A DNA stretch of 64,000 bases from Leifsonia sp. Leaf264 (GCF_001422325.1 NZ_LMMR01000005.1:434001-498000); one strand, 5' to 3'; counted from the stretch's first letter, positions 24,084 through 32,847 are shown. Made by a program: numbers and translations. Notes: generated by a model from the sequence alone, not told the origin.

Positions 24084-25597
24084 CCGAAGAGGTCCCGCTT
24101 CATAGTGTCGATCACCAGGCGATTCTCCCAGCTCTTGGACGCCACCAGGTCGTGGTTCTTCGCCGCGGCGTCCAGGTCGAGTACCGGTCCGTTCGGGGTT
24201 TCACCGATGACGATCGGTTTCGGTCCTTCGTAGTAGTCGTCGTACTCGAACCCGGACCCGTCTGAGCGTGGGGTGTTCCCGTCACCGACCAGGCCGGTGG
24301 CTTGCGCCATCTGGAGGACATCGTCGTAGGAGTAGTCGCTGTAGTCGGTGCTGGTGTCCGCCTGCCAATCACCGGGCATCCACGCGCCGGACAGGGAGAC
24401 GACATCGTCGTAGTGGGCGCCGAGGGTTTCGGATCCGGTAATGTTGGTCAGCCCCCACGAGTGACCCATGCCGATGGTTCGGGCGTCGTCGATGTTCTGG
24501 TCTTGGTCGAGCCCGTTCTGCAGGGAGACGAGACGGTCGCTGGTGACTTCGTAGGAGTTCGAGTCGTTCGCTTCCAGGATCCGGCTGTAGTCGACACTGC
24601 CGTCGGCGCTTTCGCCGGGGTATAGCCCGTCTTTCACGACGAACGCGAGACGGGTCGGGTCGCCGCCGGTGAGTTCGGATGCGATCATCTGGGCGCCGCC
24701 GCTGTAGAACAGTGGGCTGCTGGCGAAGGTGCCGGGCGAGTAGGTGAGAACGTCGGTGACCTGTGGGCCCGGGGTGCCGATCATCTCGATGATTCGACTG
24801 CGAGCAGGGTCGTACAGGTACAGCTGGATGTCGCCGTCCGCGACCCCTTTCAAGTACTCGAGCTCAGCCTCCTCTGCTGTGCTGAGCCCTCGATTGGCTT
24901 CCCGTTCGGTGAGGTCGTCAGCGCGGTCGGCGGCCATCACCTGGTTGGCTGCCACGCGTGCGGTCGCGGGGATCCCGTCGAGGGAGCCGACCAGCCACGG
25001 TGCCTTCTTAGTCAGAAGCAACATGGTTGCTGCGGGCAGGCTCGCCCACCAGGCGGCTGCGGTTTCCGGGTCCATCGACCAGCGCAGTGCCAGGTCCCGA
25101 AGTTTGTCGTCGGACAGGTGCGCGAGCTGGTTGGAGGTGTAACCGCCAAGCTTCAACGGGCTGGTAGCTGCGCCGGCTGCGCTCTGCGCGTTGGTGGTGA
25201 TCGCGGCGAGCTCGGCGGCGGCAGCTTCCACCTTCATCGCCAGCTGGTCGAAGTCATCCTCTATGCGCTGGAGAGCTTCGTCGGGGTAGCCGATGTAGGA
25301 GTGCGGGATCTTGTTGAAGGCTGAGGCCGCATCGGCACGGATGCTGTCGGCTTCCCGCAGGTACCCGCGGACCTTCTCGACGATTTGCTGCACGTCGTCG
25401 TATCGGCGGGCGCGGGACGCCGCTGAGCGCGTGATGGCGTCGCCGGTCAACCCTTCGATGCCGGGGTCAGCGGCTGCGGACCGGTACGCGTCAGCCGCCT
25501 CCTGGAGGGCACCGACCATCTTGTGCAACGGGCCGTCGCCGTCCGTGTACGGGCTGGCAGCGGCGATCGAGCGAAGCTCCCTGAGCGCGTCGGCCAC
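24080..25597 (-). CDS. DUF1023-type alpha/beta hydrolase with helical N-terminus
   Basis: 505 aa from GTG 25597 (G-run just upstream); the open frame to 25684 would run into the promoter of the divergent gene. Residues 1-170 are helical and resemble a fused WXG100-like domain. The C-terminal part is an alpha/beta hydrolase with the nucleophile elbow GHSWG near residues 376-380. Such proteins are common beside WXG100-like genes in actinobacteria; their substrate is not known. TAGGCT upstream could be a host-type -10; no plasmid box is present. Confidence 0.7.
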   Translation of the reverse strand: MADALRELRSIAAASPYTDGDGPLHKMVGALQEAADAYRSAAADPGIEGLTGDAITRSAASRARRYDDVQQIVEKVRGYLREADSIRADAASAFNKIPHSYIGYPDEALQRIEDDFDQLAMKVEAAAAELAAITTNAQSAAGAATSPLKLGGYTSNQLAHLSDDKLRDLALRWSMDPETAAAWWASLPAATMLLLTKKAPWLVGSLDGIPATARVAANQVMAADRADDLTEREANRGLSTAEEAELEYLKGVADGDIQLYLYDPARSRIIEMIGTPGPQVTDVLTYSPGTFASSPLFYSGGAQMIASELTGGDPTRLAFVVKDGLYPGESADGSVDYSRILEANDSNSYEVTSDRLVSLQNGLDQDQNIDDARTIGMGHSWGLTNITGSETLGAHYDDVVSLSGAWMPGDWQADTSTDYSDYSYDDVLQMAQATGLVGDGNTPRSDGSGFEYDDYYEGPKPIVIGETPNGPVLDLDAAAKNHDLVASKSWENRLVIDTMKRDLFG

Positions 25598-25676
25598 GGT
25601 CCCCCCATCCGGTCGAAGAGTCAGCCTATTCGCTGACCCCGGAAACCCTCGAGTCCTCTCTTGAGCGGACACCCGG

Positions 25677-25687
25677 CCACACACCTA
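25677..25687 (+). promoter_or_regulatory. Class B box (CCACACACCTA), leaderless start
   Basis: 21 nt from the first C to the end of ATG 25695-25697. Confidence 0.6.
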
Positions 25688-25694
25688 TGACGGC

Positions 25695-26507
25695 ATGTCA
25701 GAAACCAACGACTTCCGTCTGAAGAACACCGCCCAGATCACCCCGCCCGGCGTCTCGTCCGGCCAGTACGCCACCCAGAACCTCAGCGAGACGGAGGATG
25801 CCGCGAAGCCGCAGGTCTCCGCGCTGCAGCTCCGACTCGAAGCCCTCGACCGCCAGAAGGCGGAAGCTGACCGCGCCCGTGAGGAGGTCATCGTCCAGAT
25901 CATCGCTGAGCGTCTCGCCGAGGACTTCCCGAACGTCGCCCAGGTTCAGGTCAACCTCGACGATGAGGGGTACGCCTGGTACACCGTCGCTGACATCGCC
26001 GGTGTCGAGCTGTACGACGGTATGGGCGACGACGACCTGGACTCCGAGGTGCGCCACCTCATCTACGAACTGGGCATGGAGTGGGACAACGCACGCGTCT
26101 ACGACGTCCCGGCTTCCCCTGAGAAGTCGATCCTCGCTCAGATCGAGTCCGATGGCCGGATCGCCGACGAGGCGTTCCGGCGCATTCAGGGCGGCACCGC
26201 ACGAGGCATCTCCCACGTGGTGAAGAACCAGTTCCCGACCGCAGAGCGGGTACGTCTGGTGTGGCACTCCACGGACTCCTCCGCTGCAGTCGAGTCGATC
26301 CTCGACAAGGACGGCAACGTCCTAATCACCGGGATCGACCTGGAAGACGGTGAGACCGAGCTCCCTCAGGTGGACGGAATCGACTTCTACACCCACCTCG
26401 AGGACTTCTACCTGATCCAGCTGCCCTCATCCGACGAGGCCCGCTCGATCCTCCGTAGGGACCAGTTCGGCGACAACACCGACATCGTCATCTCCGAATG
26501 GGTGTGA
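25695..26507 (+). CDS. Tagged protein with a coiled-coil start
   Basis: 270 aa. The tag is PGVSSGQYATQNLSETEDA. A helix with coiled-coil character follows (LRLEALDRQKAEADRAREEV, about residues 35-60), then a mixed alpha/beta acidic body. No known domain, signal peptide or membrane segment. Single gene between divergent and convergent neighbours, closed by a terminator at 26531. Confidence 0.7.
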   Translation: MSETNDFRLKNTAQITPPGVSSGQYATQNLSETEDAAKPQVSALQLRLEALDRQKAEADRAREEVIVQIIAERLAEDFPNVAQVQVNLDDEGYAWYTVADIAGVELYDGMGDDDLDSEVRHLIYELGMEWDNARVYDVPASPEKSILAQIESDGRIADEAFRRIQGGTARGISHVVKNQFPTAERVRLVWHSTDSSAAVESILDKDGNVLITGIDLEDGETELPQVDGIDFYTHLEDFYLIQLPSSDEARSILRRDQFGDNTDIVISEWV

Positions 26508-26530
26508 CCCACACCTCCTGACCAACAAGA

Positions 26531-26559
26531 AAGCGGCGGCCCCACTGGGACCGCCGCTT
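26531..26559. terminator. Bidirectional hairpin terminator
   Basis: AAGCGGCGG pairs with CCGCCGCTT, extended by CCC/GGG. It lies between convergent genes ending at 26507 and 26598. Confidence 0.8.
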
Positions 26560-26567
26560 CCTCTTTG

Positions 26568-26603
26568 CCGTGTTCGGGTCACGGTCCCGTGTTCGGGTCA
26601 CGG
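26568..26603. repeat. 17-bp perfect direct repeat, period 19
   Basis: CCGTGTTCGGGTCACGG occurs at 26568-26584 and 26587-26603; each copy is itself a small hairpin (CCGTG/CACGG). The second copy holds the stop codon of the minus-strand gene. Confidence 0.8.
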
Positions 26604-27389
26604 AGCTGCGCGGTTGGCGATGTCGTGCATCGTGTTCGCGATCCCTCGGGCAGCTTCTAGGTCGGCGCGGAGGGTGTCGTACTGCTCGTCAGATACGTCG
26701 CTGCTGATCGTGGTGGTGGCGGCGTCGAGCGCCACGATCTGCGGATCCCATTCAGCTTTCACAGCCGCGGGGACGTCGAGGCTTTGCAGCTGGGCGACAT
26801 TGAACGCCAACTCCACCTCGTTCGTCAGAAGCCGGAAGAACCCGTTCTCGTCCAGGGTGGTGACCATGTCGTCGAGGTCCTTGGTGTAGTCGTCCAGGTG
26901 CCCGTTCGCGGTGGTCTTGAAGAAGGTGGCATCCGGGACCGGCGCTTCGCTAGGCTCCTCGACGACCGGCTCCTCTGACGGTTCCGGCGCGACCTCCGCC
27001 GGGGTGGCTGAGGTGGTGGCCTGAGCTACAGGCTCCCGCCTGTCCTGCCTGTCGCTCGCCCCACGGATCAGCGCGGACACCATGCCGATGACCACGATCG
27101 CTACGACCACGACGATGATCCACGTGATCGTCTTCCGGGACATCGCAGGCTTCACCTGGCCGGCCACGTTCGTGGACTGGTACACCGACGGGTCGTACCC
27201 GACAGCCTGCTGCGGGGATTGGACGACGGGGGCGGCCGGAGCGGCCGGGATCACCTGTGTGGCGGCCGGCGGCGCCGGTGCCGTCTTCGGTGCCGTGTGC
27301 GTCGTCCAAGCTGCACCATCCCAGTAACGCTGGATCGTCTGATCGCTGGGGTCGTCGTACCAGCCGGCGGGTGGGGTGGGTTGACTCAC
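26598..27389 (-). CDS. DUF2510 membrane-anchored protein
   Basis: 263 aa from GTG 27389, set by GAGGAG 6 nt upstream and because it places the domain at the N-terminus. Residues 6-30 (PAGWYDDPSDQTIQRYWDG) are the DUF2510 signature common in actinobacterial membrane proteins. A Pro/Ala-rich linker, one membrane segment near 95-115, an acidic Pro/Glu linker and a helical extracellular domain (about 165-263) follow. The role of DUF2510 is not known. No clear plasmid box; CCGCCCACCTGA upstream is a degenerate look-alike. Confidence 0.75.
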   Translation of the reverse strand: MSQPTPPAGWYDDPSDQTIQRYWDGAAWTTHTAPKTAPAPPAATQVIPAAPAAPVVQSPQQAVGYDPSVYQSTNVAGQVKPAMSRKTITWIIVVVVAIVVIGMVSALIRGASDRQDRREPVAQATTSATPAEVAPEPSEEPVVEEPSEAPVPDATFFKTTANGHLDDYTKDLDDMVTTLDENGFFRLLTNEVELAFNVAQLQSLDVPAAVKAEWDPQIVALDAATTTISSDVSDEQYDTLRADLEAARGIANTMHDIANRAAP

Positions 27390-27478
27390 AGATCTCCTCA
27401 GGTGGGCGGCGCAGGGTGCCCGGTGAGTGTATCGACGGCCCACCGACACTGGCACCACCCCGTTGTGGGCGGCGGCAG

Positions 27479-27489
27479 CCACACACCTA
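27479..27489 (+). promoter_or_regulatory. Class B box (CCACACACCTA), leaderless start
   Basis: 20 nt from the first C to the end of ATG 27496-27498. Confidence 0.65.
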
Positions 27490-27495
27490 CGGTGC

Positions 27496-29160
27496 ATGTC
27501 CTCTTTCAAGCACTCACAGGCGACAGTCCTGAACCGTGAAACCGCACGCCAGCGCGAAGGCGCTGTCGCCGCCGGCGGGAAGAAGGTCGGCGGCCAGTTC
27601 GGCGCCCAGATCTTCATCGGCGGCGTCCCCGTCCAGATCTCCGGCAACCCGGAACGCGTCGCCGCGTACCAGGAAGCGCTGCAGCAAGCCCGCTACTACG
27701 ACCTCGCCGGCGAGATCCTCGGCGTCGACGACGTCGCCACCCGCCTGAAGACGAAGGAGAGCCTCGCCACCGCGAACGCCCTCATCTCCGACGAGATCAA
27801 GAACTCCGCCAACCAGAACGACTACATCGCCGTCCTCGCCGACCAAGCCGGCTACGACCCCACCGACCCGAACACCAACACCGACGACTTCCCCGTCATG
27901 TCCGGCGTCTCCCGCTTCTACGACGCCGAGCAGTACGCCACCGTCGACCAGGCGTTCTCCGACTCCGGCCTCACCCCGGACAAGAACCTTGAAGCGTTCG
28001 ACAAGGTGTTCACCGAGATGACCGACAACATCTACATGCGCGACTTCGCGCTGGGCACCGACGAGGAGACGTTCTCCAACTCCGTCCTCATCATCGAGGA
28101 AGCCGAAGGCGCGATGGCCGGCATCGACGAGGACAACCCCGCATACGCCGCCGTGATGAAGGACGGTGAGAAGCTCGCCGAGCTGCAGAACGCGTTGGCC
28201 GTCGCCGGCCTATACGGAGCGATCCGCGAGAAGTGGGAGGCGTACTCCCCGAAGCCGATCCCGAAGGAAGGACCGAACGGTGTGAAGCAGCTGTTCAGGA
28301 ACGCGGACTCCATCAAGGTGGAGAACCACACCAGGTGGAACAGCGAAGGCCAGATGACCGGCACCGGCTGGTCCACTGACCGCCGGCCCGTCGGGGAGAC
28401 GAAGGCGGACGGCAGCGTCAACGCCGGCGACTCGTGGACGCCCGGGATCGACGGAGCACACATCAAGACCCGCCAGGACCTGAACGGTGACATCCTCGTC
28501 ACCACTTACCACGACAATGGGCGGCCCGCGTCGGAGCTCCGCTACAAGGTGGAGAACTTCCCCCGGTTCCAGGACACGAAGGACCCGGGGGCCCGCCGCT
28601 ACGCGCTGGAGAACCCGAAGCTGAACGCCGACTTCCTCAACGAAGCCGCTCGCACCATCATCGAAGGCCGAGCCGACGGGCTGGAGCGGAAGGACGGGAT
28701 CGCGTTGGAGAACATCGTGAAGCACCCGAACGTCTCCCCCAGACTCCTGAACAACCTCGCGGAGATCTCCGACGACGGCCTGATCTTCCGGATTATGGAG
28801 TCGAAGAACATCACCCCCGAGGTGGTCGGCAACATCGTCCAGATGTTCGGTGAGGACAGCGAGGACCGGTTCATCCGGGCGCAGCGAGCTGTCGCCGAGT
28901 TCCGATACCCGCAACCGAACCGGTCCCCTGAACAGCGGGAAGAGGACCTGACGAACGCCCGAGCCGCTGTGAGGTACGCCCAGAACGTCGACGCGGTCAT
29001 GGCCAAGGGCCTGTCGTACATGTCGACCAACAAGGTGGACTCGATCGCCGGCCTCAGCTACAACACCCTGGACGCCGCCGTCGAAGGGTTCATGGGCGGT
29101 GTGGAGAAGCTCCGCGACGAGCTCCGCGAAGGCGAGACGCTCTGGGGCGCCGCGGCTTAG
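27496..29160 (+). CDS. Large tagged protein with C-terminal helical repeats
   Basis: 554 aa, the largest tagged protein. The tag region is AAGGKKVGGQFGAQIFIGG, here 25 residues in and basic. A helical N-terminal half, a central segment of beta character (about 275-375) and a C-terminal part with leucine-variant-like repeats (HPNVSPRLLNNLAEISDDG, NITPEVVGNIVQMFGE). No catalytic motif is seen. Its size and repeats suggest a scaffold. Followed by a hairpin terminator. Confidence 0.7.
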   Translation: MSSFKHSQATVLNRETARQREGAVAAGGKKVGGQFGAQIFIGGVPVQISGNPERVAAYQEALQQARYYDLAGEILGVDDVATRLKTKESLATANALISDEIKNSANQNDYIAVLADQAGYDPTDPNTNTDDFPVMSGVSRFYDAEQYATVDQAFSDSGLTPDKNLEAFDKVFTEMTDNIYMRDFALGTDEETFSNSVLIIEEAEGAMAGIDEDNPAYAAVMKDGEKLAELQNALAVAGLYGAIREKWEAYSPKPIPKEGPNGVKQLFRNADSIKVENHTRWNSEGQMTGTGWSTDRRPVGETKADGSVNAGDSWTPGIDGAHIKTRQDLNGDILVTTYHDNGRPASELRYKVENFPRFQDTKDPGARRYALENPKLNADFLNEAARTIIEGRADGLERKDGIALENIVKHPNVSPRLLNNLAEISDDGLIFRIMESKNITPEVVGNIVQMFGEDSEDRFIRAQRAVAEFRYPQPNRSPEQREEDLTNARAAVRYAQNVDAVMAKGLSYMSTNKVDSIAGLSYNTLDAAVEGFMGGVEKLRDELREGETLWGAAA

Positions 29161-29176
29161 CCGGTGAGTAGATGAG

Positions 29177-29206
29177 ACGGGCGGGGTTCTTCGGAGCCTC
29201 GCCCGT
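29177..29206. terminator. Hairpin terminator between convergent genes
   Basis: ACGGGCG pairs with CGCCCGT, with a further stem-like G-rich/C-rich loop; it separates 27496 (+) and 29210 (-). Confidence 0.65.
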
Positions 29207-29209
29207 TCG

Positions 29210-30430
29210 TCATCCAACCGCCTGCACCCCGTACTTCGATGCGAGCGCCGGGTCGACGAGCCGGACGGTGCAGCCGGAGTAGGAGCCGGTGAGCGCTGCC
29301 TTCTTCACAGCAGTGGATTCGGTGACCATCAGCTTGTCGCCGGGTGACTGGATCTTCGTGATGGCGTACCCGCTGACCAGGTTGCTGGTGAACACGATGT
29401 TCTTCGTCTTCGCGGCGTCGTACGTCTTCATCGCAGCGTCGTACTTGGTGCCGTTCCGCTGGGCGAGGATCGCGTTGCCGTACGAGTTGATGTTCTGGGA
29501 GGCGAGGCCGGAGACGATGCCGGTGCCGGCGTACGCCATCGTGTTGTACCGGATGATGACGTCGTTGGCTGAGCCGGTGACGTTGGATCCGCTGACCTTG
29601 ATGTTCGCGCCTTCCGGAGCTCCAGCGAGGAGGTTCCGTTCGACGATCCCGCCTTTGGAGTACAGGGTCGGTTGAAGGTAGATGTCGTGGTACTGCCCGT
29701 GGATGCCTTTCCCGAGGTTCTCCCGGATGCAGTTGTTCGCGACGGTGTACGACTGCGGTGCGGCTTTCGTCCGTTCGGCTGTGGTGCCCTTGACGACCTG
29801 GGTGGCGTCTTCGCGGATCATCAGGTTCGCGTACCCGCGGCCGCCGGCGATCTCGTTGCGGGTGAACTTCCAGCCGCGGCCGCCGAACATGGCGACCACC
29901 TGCTCGCCTTTGGTGTGGACGGCGTCGTACTTGAAGTGGATGCCGGTGATCGTCCAGTAGTCCCCGGACTTCAGGTAGAACTGCCCGGCGAGTGTCACCG
30001 TCTCCTTCGGTGCTGCCTGAAGGACGATCGGCTTCGACGCGGTGCCGGGGCGGGCTCCGTACCCGACAGCTTCCTTGTAGGTGCCGGCACGAACAACGAT
30101 GACGTCACCGGGCTTCGCCACCTGAACACCGTAGGAGATGGTGGCGAGCGGATGGGACGCGTCCGGCGCCTGGCATCGTTCCGGCCTCGTAGCCTCCCAT
30201 CCGATGTTGATGCAGGAGCGCCGGTCGGTGTTGAACGCCTTGTCGGTGCCGGTCTTCGCAACGTAGATGTACCTGCCGCCGGGAGCAGGTTTCGCCAACG
30301 AGGTGGTGCCGACGGAAGTGACCGGCCCGAGCTTCGGGGTAGTCGCCGCTGTCGCCGGTGCTGCGCACCCGAAGGTGACGGTCAGCGCGAGGAGCGCCGC
30401 CGCAGCGAGGGTCCGCGCTCGTTTAGACAT
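29210..30430 (-). CDS. Secreted right-handed beta-helix protein (DUF1565/pectate-lyase fold)
   Basis: 406 aa. Signal peptide of about 28 residues; FGCAAP could be a poor lipobox. RYIYVAKTGTD followed by LATISYGVQVAKPGDVIVVR and AGTYKE is the classic start of a parallel beta-helix of the DUF1565/pectate-lyase kind, and later strands (GDYWTITGIHFK, NDVIIRYNTMAY, KNIVFTSNLVSG) fit the coils. Such proteins bind or cleave polysaccharides; no catalytic residues are assignable. Start ATG 30430 overlaps the upstream stop by 8 nt. Confidence 0.8.
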   Translation of the reverse strand: MSKRARTLAAAALLALTVTFGCAAPATAATTPKLGPVTSVGTTSLAKPAPGGRYIYVAKTGTDKAFNTDRRSCINIGWEATRPERCQAPDASHPLATISYGVQVAKPGDVIVVRAGTYKEAVGYGARPGTASKPIVLQAAPKETVTLAGQFYLKSGDYWTITGIHFKYDAVHTKGEQVVAMFGGRGWKFTRNEIAGGRGYANLMIREDATQVVKGTTAERTKAAPQSYTVANNCIRENLGKGIHGQYHDIYLQPTLYSKGGIVERNLLAGAPEGANIKVSGSNVTGSANDVIIRYNTMAYAGTGIVSGLASQNINSYGNAILAQRNGTKYDAAMKTYDAAKTKNIVFTSNLVSGYAITKIQSPGDKLMVTESTAVKKAALTGSYSGCTVRLVDPALASKYGVQAVG

Positions 30431-31184
30431 GGCCGATGCCGAAGTTGTACGGGGCGAAGATCACAGAGCCTTCATGCTGGTATCTGTTCTGCCCGGTGAC
30501 GGAGTTCGAGTTCGAGTACTTCTCCATGTACTTCGGTCCGATCGGCGGTCCGTGCTCCGCCTGCACCTGGTTGAAGTCGGAGTCCGGGTTGTACGGCTCG
30601 TCCATGTACCTGGCCAGCCAGCCGAGGTCGTCGCCGGGCTGGAACCCTTGGATGGTGGAGACGCTGATGTCCCCGCCGATGACCGGTTCGAGGAACACGA
30701 CAGCCAAGTTCATGTCCATGTTCTTCCCACCGGTCTCGTGGTCATCCATGACCTCGAAACCGGGCCATTTGTAGTGGGTGACCGGCCACCATTCCGACCC
30801 ACCCGGTGTGTCCGAGATGGTCGGCTCAGAACCGATGACCCAGGTCATGTTCTGCACGAAAGTCTTGACGTCCAGGTCGTAGGACAGACCGACGATGATC
30901 TCGCCTGAGGCGTCCTTCATGTCGAGCTGCTCAGGGCGGACGGTGATCTGCGTGATGGTGTCCATCGGATCCACTGCAGGAACCGGATCAGGCGCGGGGA
31001 CGGGAGCAGGTGTTGATGAAGGAGTCGGCTTCGGAGCCGGGACAGGTGACGGCTTCGCGGTGGCGATCTTCGTCGGAGCCGGCGCCGGTTCAGCTGTCGG
31101 TTTCGGAGGGGAGCTTGTTGCGGTGCAACCGGCCAAGGCGATCGCGGCGACAGCGGTCAGGGCAAAAACGGACAGTCTGTTCAT
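30423..31184 (-). CDS. Lipoprotein with Pro-rich linker
   Basis: 253 aa. Lipobox LAGC with Cys19, then a Pro/Ala/Thr-rich wall-spanning linker (about 22-70), then a beta-rich domain. ATG 31184 has GAAGGA upstream and a class A box at 31218. No family recognised. It is the first gene of a pair with the beta-helix protein, so both may sit at the cell surface together. Confidence 0.75.
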   Translation of the reverse strand: MNRLSVFALTAVAAIALAGCTATSSPPKPTAEPAPAPTKIATAKPSPVPAPKPTPSSTPAPVPAPDPVPAVDPMDTITQITVRPEQLDMKDASGEIIVGLSYDLDVKTFVQNMTWVIGSEPTISDTPGGSEWWPVTHYKWPGFEVMDDHETGGKNMDMNLAVVFLEPVIGGDISVSTIQGFQPGDDLGWLARYMDEPYNPDSDFNQVQAEHGPPIGPKYMEKYSNSNSVTGQNRYQHEGSVIFAPYNFGIGHV

Positions 31185-31217
31185 CGGATCCTTCGTCGGA
31201 CGGTGGTGTCTGACGGA

Positions 31218-31228
31218 GGGACATGTGG
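31218..31228 (-). promoter_or_regulatory. Class A box (CCACATGTCCC)
   Basis: Preceded by TTCG. Serves the lipoprotein and beta-helix genes; leader of about 27 nt with a ribosome site. Confidence 0.6.
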
Positions 31229-31238
31229 CGAACGGGTG

Positions 31239-31481
31239 TCAGCCGGTGCGGAACCTGCGGACCGTCGACGCCCGCCTGGCCTCAGCGGCGACACGCGGGT
31301 CCGGATCCTGCTCGAGGACCGCGAGGATCGGCTGGCGGTGCGGCCCGTGGACGTTCTGCGCCAACTGCACCCGGATGCGGGTGCGAGCGTCGGATGCGAT
31401 CAAGTCGAGGAGCGCCTTGTCGGTGTTCGGGTCGCGCATCGCCCAGAACAGCTCATCGTCGGTGTGCAGCGCGTCAGCCAT
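31239..31481 (-). CDS. Small leucine-variant/HEAT-like repeat protein
   Basis: 80 aa from ATG 31481. RDPNTDKALLDLIASDART, VRVQLAQN-type and DPDPRVAAEARR segments show two or three repeats of the leucine-rich-variant kind (short helices broken at D-P-D/N). These bind proteins. Probably a stand-alone adaptor. GAGAGG lies upstream and a class A box at 31507. Confidence 0.65.
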   Translation of the reverse strand: MADALHTDDELFWAMRDPNTDKALLDLIASDARTRIRVQLAQNVHGPHRQPILAVLEQDPDPRVAAEARRASTVRRFRTG

Positions 31482-31506
31482 CCCAGGACCTCTCCGGTTC
31501 GCCGGG

Positions 31507-31517
31507 AAGGCATGTGG
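31507..31517 (-). promoter_or_regulatory. Class A box (CCACATGCCTT)
   Basis: 36 nt before ATG 31481, between it and the stop of the upstream gene. Confidence 0.55.
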
Positions 31518-31528
31518 CGAGCATCCGT

Positions 31529-31777
31529 CTAGGGCCGGGTGGTCGCACCCATCACCGCTTCGATTGCTGCTCTGCCGGCTCGGATCTCGGCGATGTCATC
31601 GGCCATGGACGCCGACAGTTGGTCCATCCGCTCAGCGACTTCGACGAAACGTGTGTGCTCAGCAGCGCGAACCTCAGACCACGAGGGAACATCTTCCTCG
31701 ACTCGGTCCTTGCGGTCGGAGCGGTTCGCTTCGTCGAGCTGTCGGTAGGACTCGTGCAGCCATGTGGGTGAGAACAT
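31529..31777 (-). CDS. Small helical protein, coupled to upstream gene
   Basis: 82 aa from ATG 31777, which overlaps the previous stop (TGATG). Fully helical and charged (VAERMDQLSASMADDIAEIR), with coiled-coil character. No domain. The longer frame to 31930 is rejected because it would overlap the upstream gene by about 150 nt. Confidence 0.6.
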   Translation of the reverse strand: MFSPTWLHESYRQLDEANRSDRKDRVEEDVPSWSEVRAAEHTRFVEVAERMDQLSASMADDIAEIRAGRAAIEAVMGATTRP

Positions 31778-32217
31778 CAGCGGACGAACGTGTACTTCAT
31801 GCGGAACGTGGGCTCGAAGATGGCGCCCTTGGCGTTGCCGCTGACCGCCCGCCAGTAGATGTCGTTGCTTCCGGCGACGCTGTCGATGCGGGTGACCCTC
31901 ACTTCGGTGCCGTTCAGGTTCCGCTTCCACACCTGGTCGAGCTCGACGGAGTCCGGCTGGGCCTCCGGTGCCGGGTCGGGTGCCGGGACGAACGGCTGGT
32001 AGGTGCCCGCGGCCACATCAGCCTTGTGCTGTCGGTGCCATGCGCGTCGCTGGTACGCGGACTGGTAGACGTCGGAGAGCTGCCCGCAGGCACATTTCGC
32101 ACGACCGGTGCCAGACGTACCGCCGAACAGACCAGATGAGATGCGGTCGGCGTTCATATCGAAGGGTGCGCCTTCGTTGGCGAGTCCGTGACCGCGGACT
32201 TCGGTGTTCTTCGGCAT
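31777..32217 (-). CDS. Protein with CxC motif and GT-rich N-terminus (possibly tag-like)
   Basis: 146 aa from ATG 32217, with GAAGAGGAGG upstream. GLANEGAPFDMNADRISSG then LFGGTSGTGRAKCACGQLS is Gly/Thr-rich; CAC-G may belong to a metal site with few partners. A Pro-rich linker follows, and the C-terminal part (SVELDQVWKRNLNGTEVRVT) is beta-rich. No family is recognised. Weak box CCGCGCATGTA at 32238-32250. Confidence 0.6.
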   Translation of the reverse strand: MPKNTEVRGHGLANEGAPFDMNADRISSGLFGGTSGTGRAKCACGQLSDVYQSAYQRRAWHRQHKADVAAGTYQPFVPAPDPAPEAQPDSVELDQVWKRNLNGTEVRVTRIDSVAGSNDIYWRAVSGNAKGAIFEPTFRMKYTFVR

Positions 32218-32237
32218 AGGTGCCTCCTCTTCCACAA

Positions 32238-32250
32238 CGTACATGCGCGG
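32238..32250 (-). promoter_or_regulatory. Degenerate class A' box (CCGCGCATGTACG)
   Basis: One mismatch (A to G) from CCGCACATGTAGG; 33 nt before ATG 32217. Confidence 0.4.
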
Positions 32251-32282
32251 CATGCCGCGGTTCTTCTGAGAACAGATCGCGT

Positions 32283-32295
32283 CCGCACATGTTGG
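32283..32295 (+). promoter_or_regulatory. Class A' box (CCGCACATGTTGG)
   Basis: 46 nt before ATG 32329, which has a CAGGAGA ribosome site; divergent from the box at 32238. Confidence 0.55.
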
Positions 32296-32328
32296 TTACG
32301 ACCTCAACCAGCAGTCCAGGAGACATCG

Positions 32329-32847
32329 ATGACGACCGCCGCGCCCACACGGACCCGCACGCTGCGGTCCGACCTTAGCCGTGCCGCACGGTCGTCGGTC
32401 GATGCTGCCGATGTAATCGTGGGTGCCGCTGTGCACGTGGGCGGAATCTCTGCTGCCAGGGTGCGTTCGCTCGCATCGGCTGCGCCGACGCTCGCTGAGC
32501 TCCGGGCTGCTGTCCGATCCGTCGACCGTGCGCGTCTGGTCGCCTTGCTGCCGACGGTGTCGTCGGGCCGACAGTCGGCCGCCGCGCGGCGGCACGCATT
32601 CCTTCTTCTGCTTGCCCCTTTGGATCATGCCCTGCTTCTGTTCCCGATTGCTGTGTCGATCGCGGCGACGTGGTGGTTCTGGTTCCTGGCGAACGGTGCG
32701 TTCGACGGTGCGTTGACCTTGACGTCGATCGAGGGGATCACGAGCTTGTGCGGGTGGTCGGCTGGGGCCGGCGCGGTGGGGCTTCTGGCGGGTGTGTTCC
32801 TGTTCGGTGAGAGCCGCAGGGCTGCAGTTTCGCGTTCAGACAAGTAG
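32329..32847 (+). CDS. Small membrane protein
   Basis: 172 aa from ATG 32329 (the frame to 32188 is open but would pass over the box). An Arg/Ala-rich, helical N-terminal half of about 95 residues, then two membrane segments near 100-122 and 138-160 and a short basic tail. No domain is recognised. It precedes the M23 peptidase gene, which has its own box. Confidence 0.65.
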   Translation: MTTAAPTRTRTLRSDLSRAARSSVDAADVIVGAAVHVGGISAARVRSLASAAPTLAELRAAVRSVDRARLVALLPTVSSGRQSAAARRHAFLLLLAPLDHALLLFPIAVSIAATWWFWFLANGAFDGALTLTSIEGITSLCGWSAGAGAVGLLAGVFLFGESRRAAVSRSDK

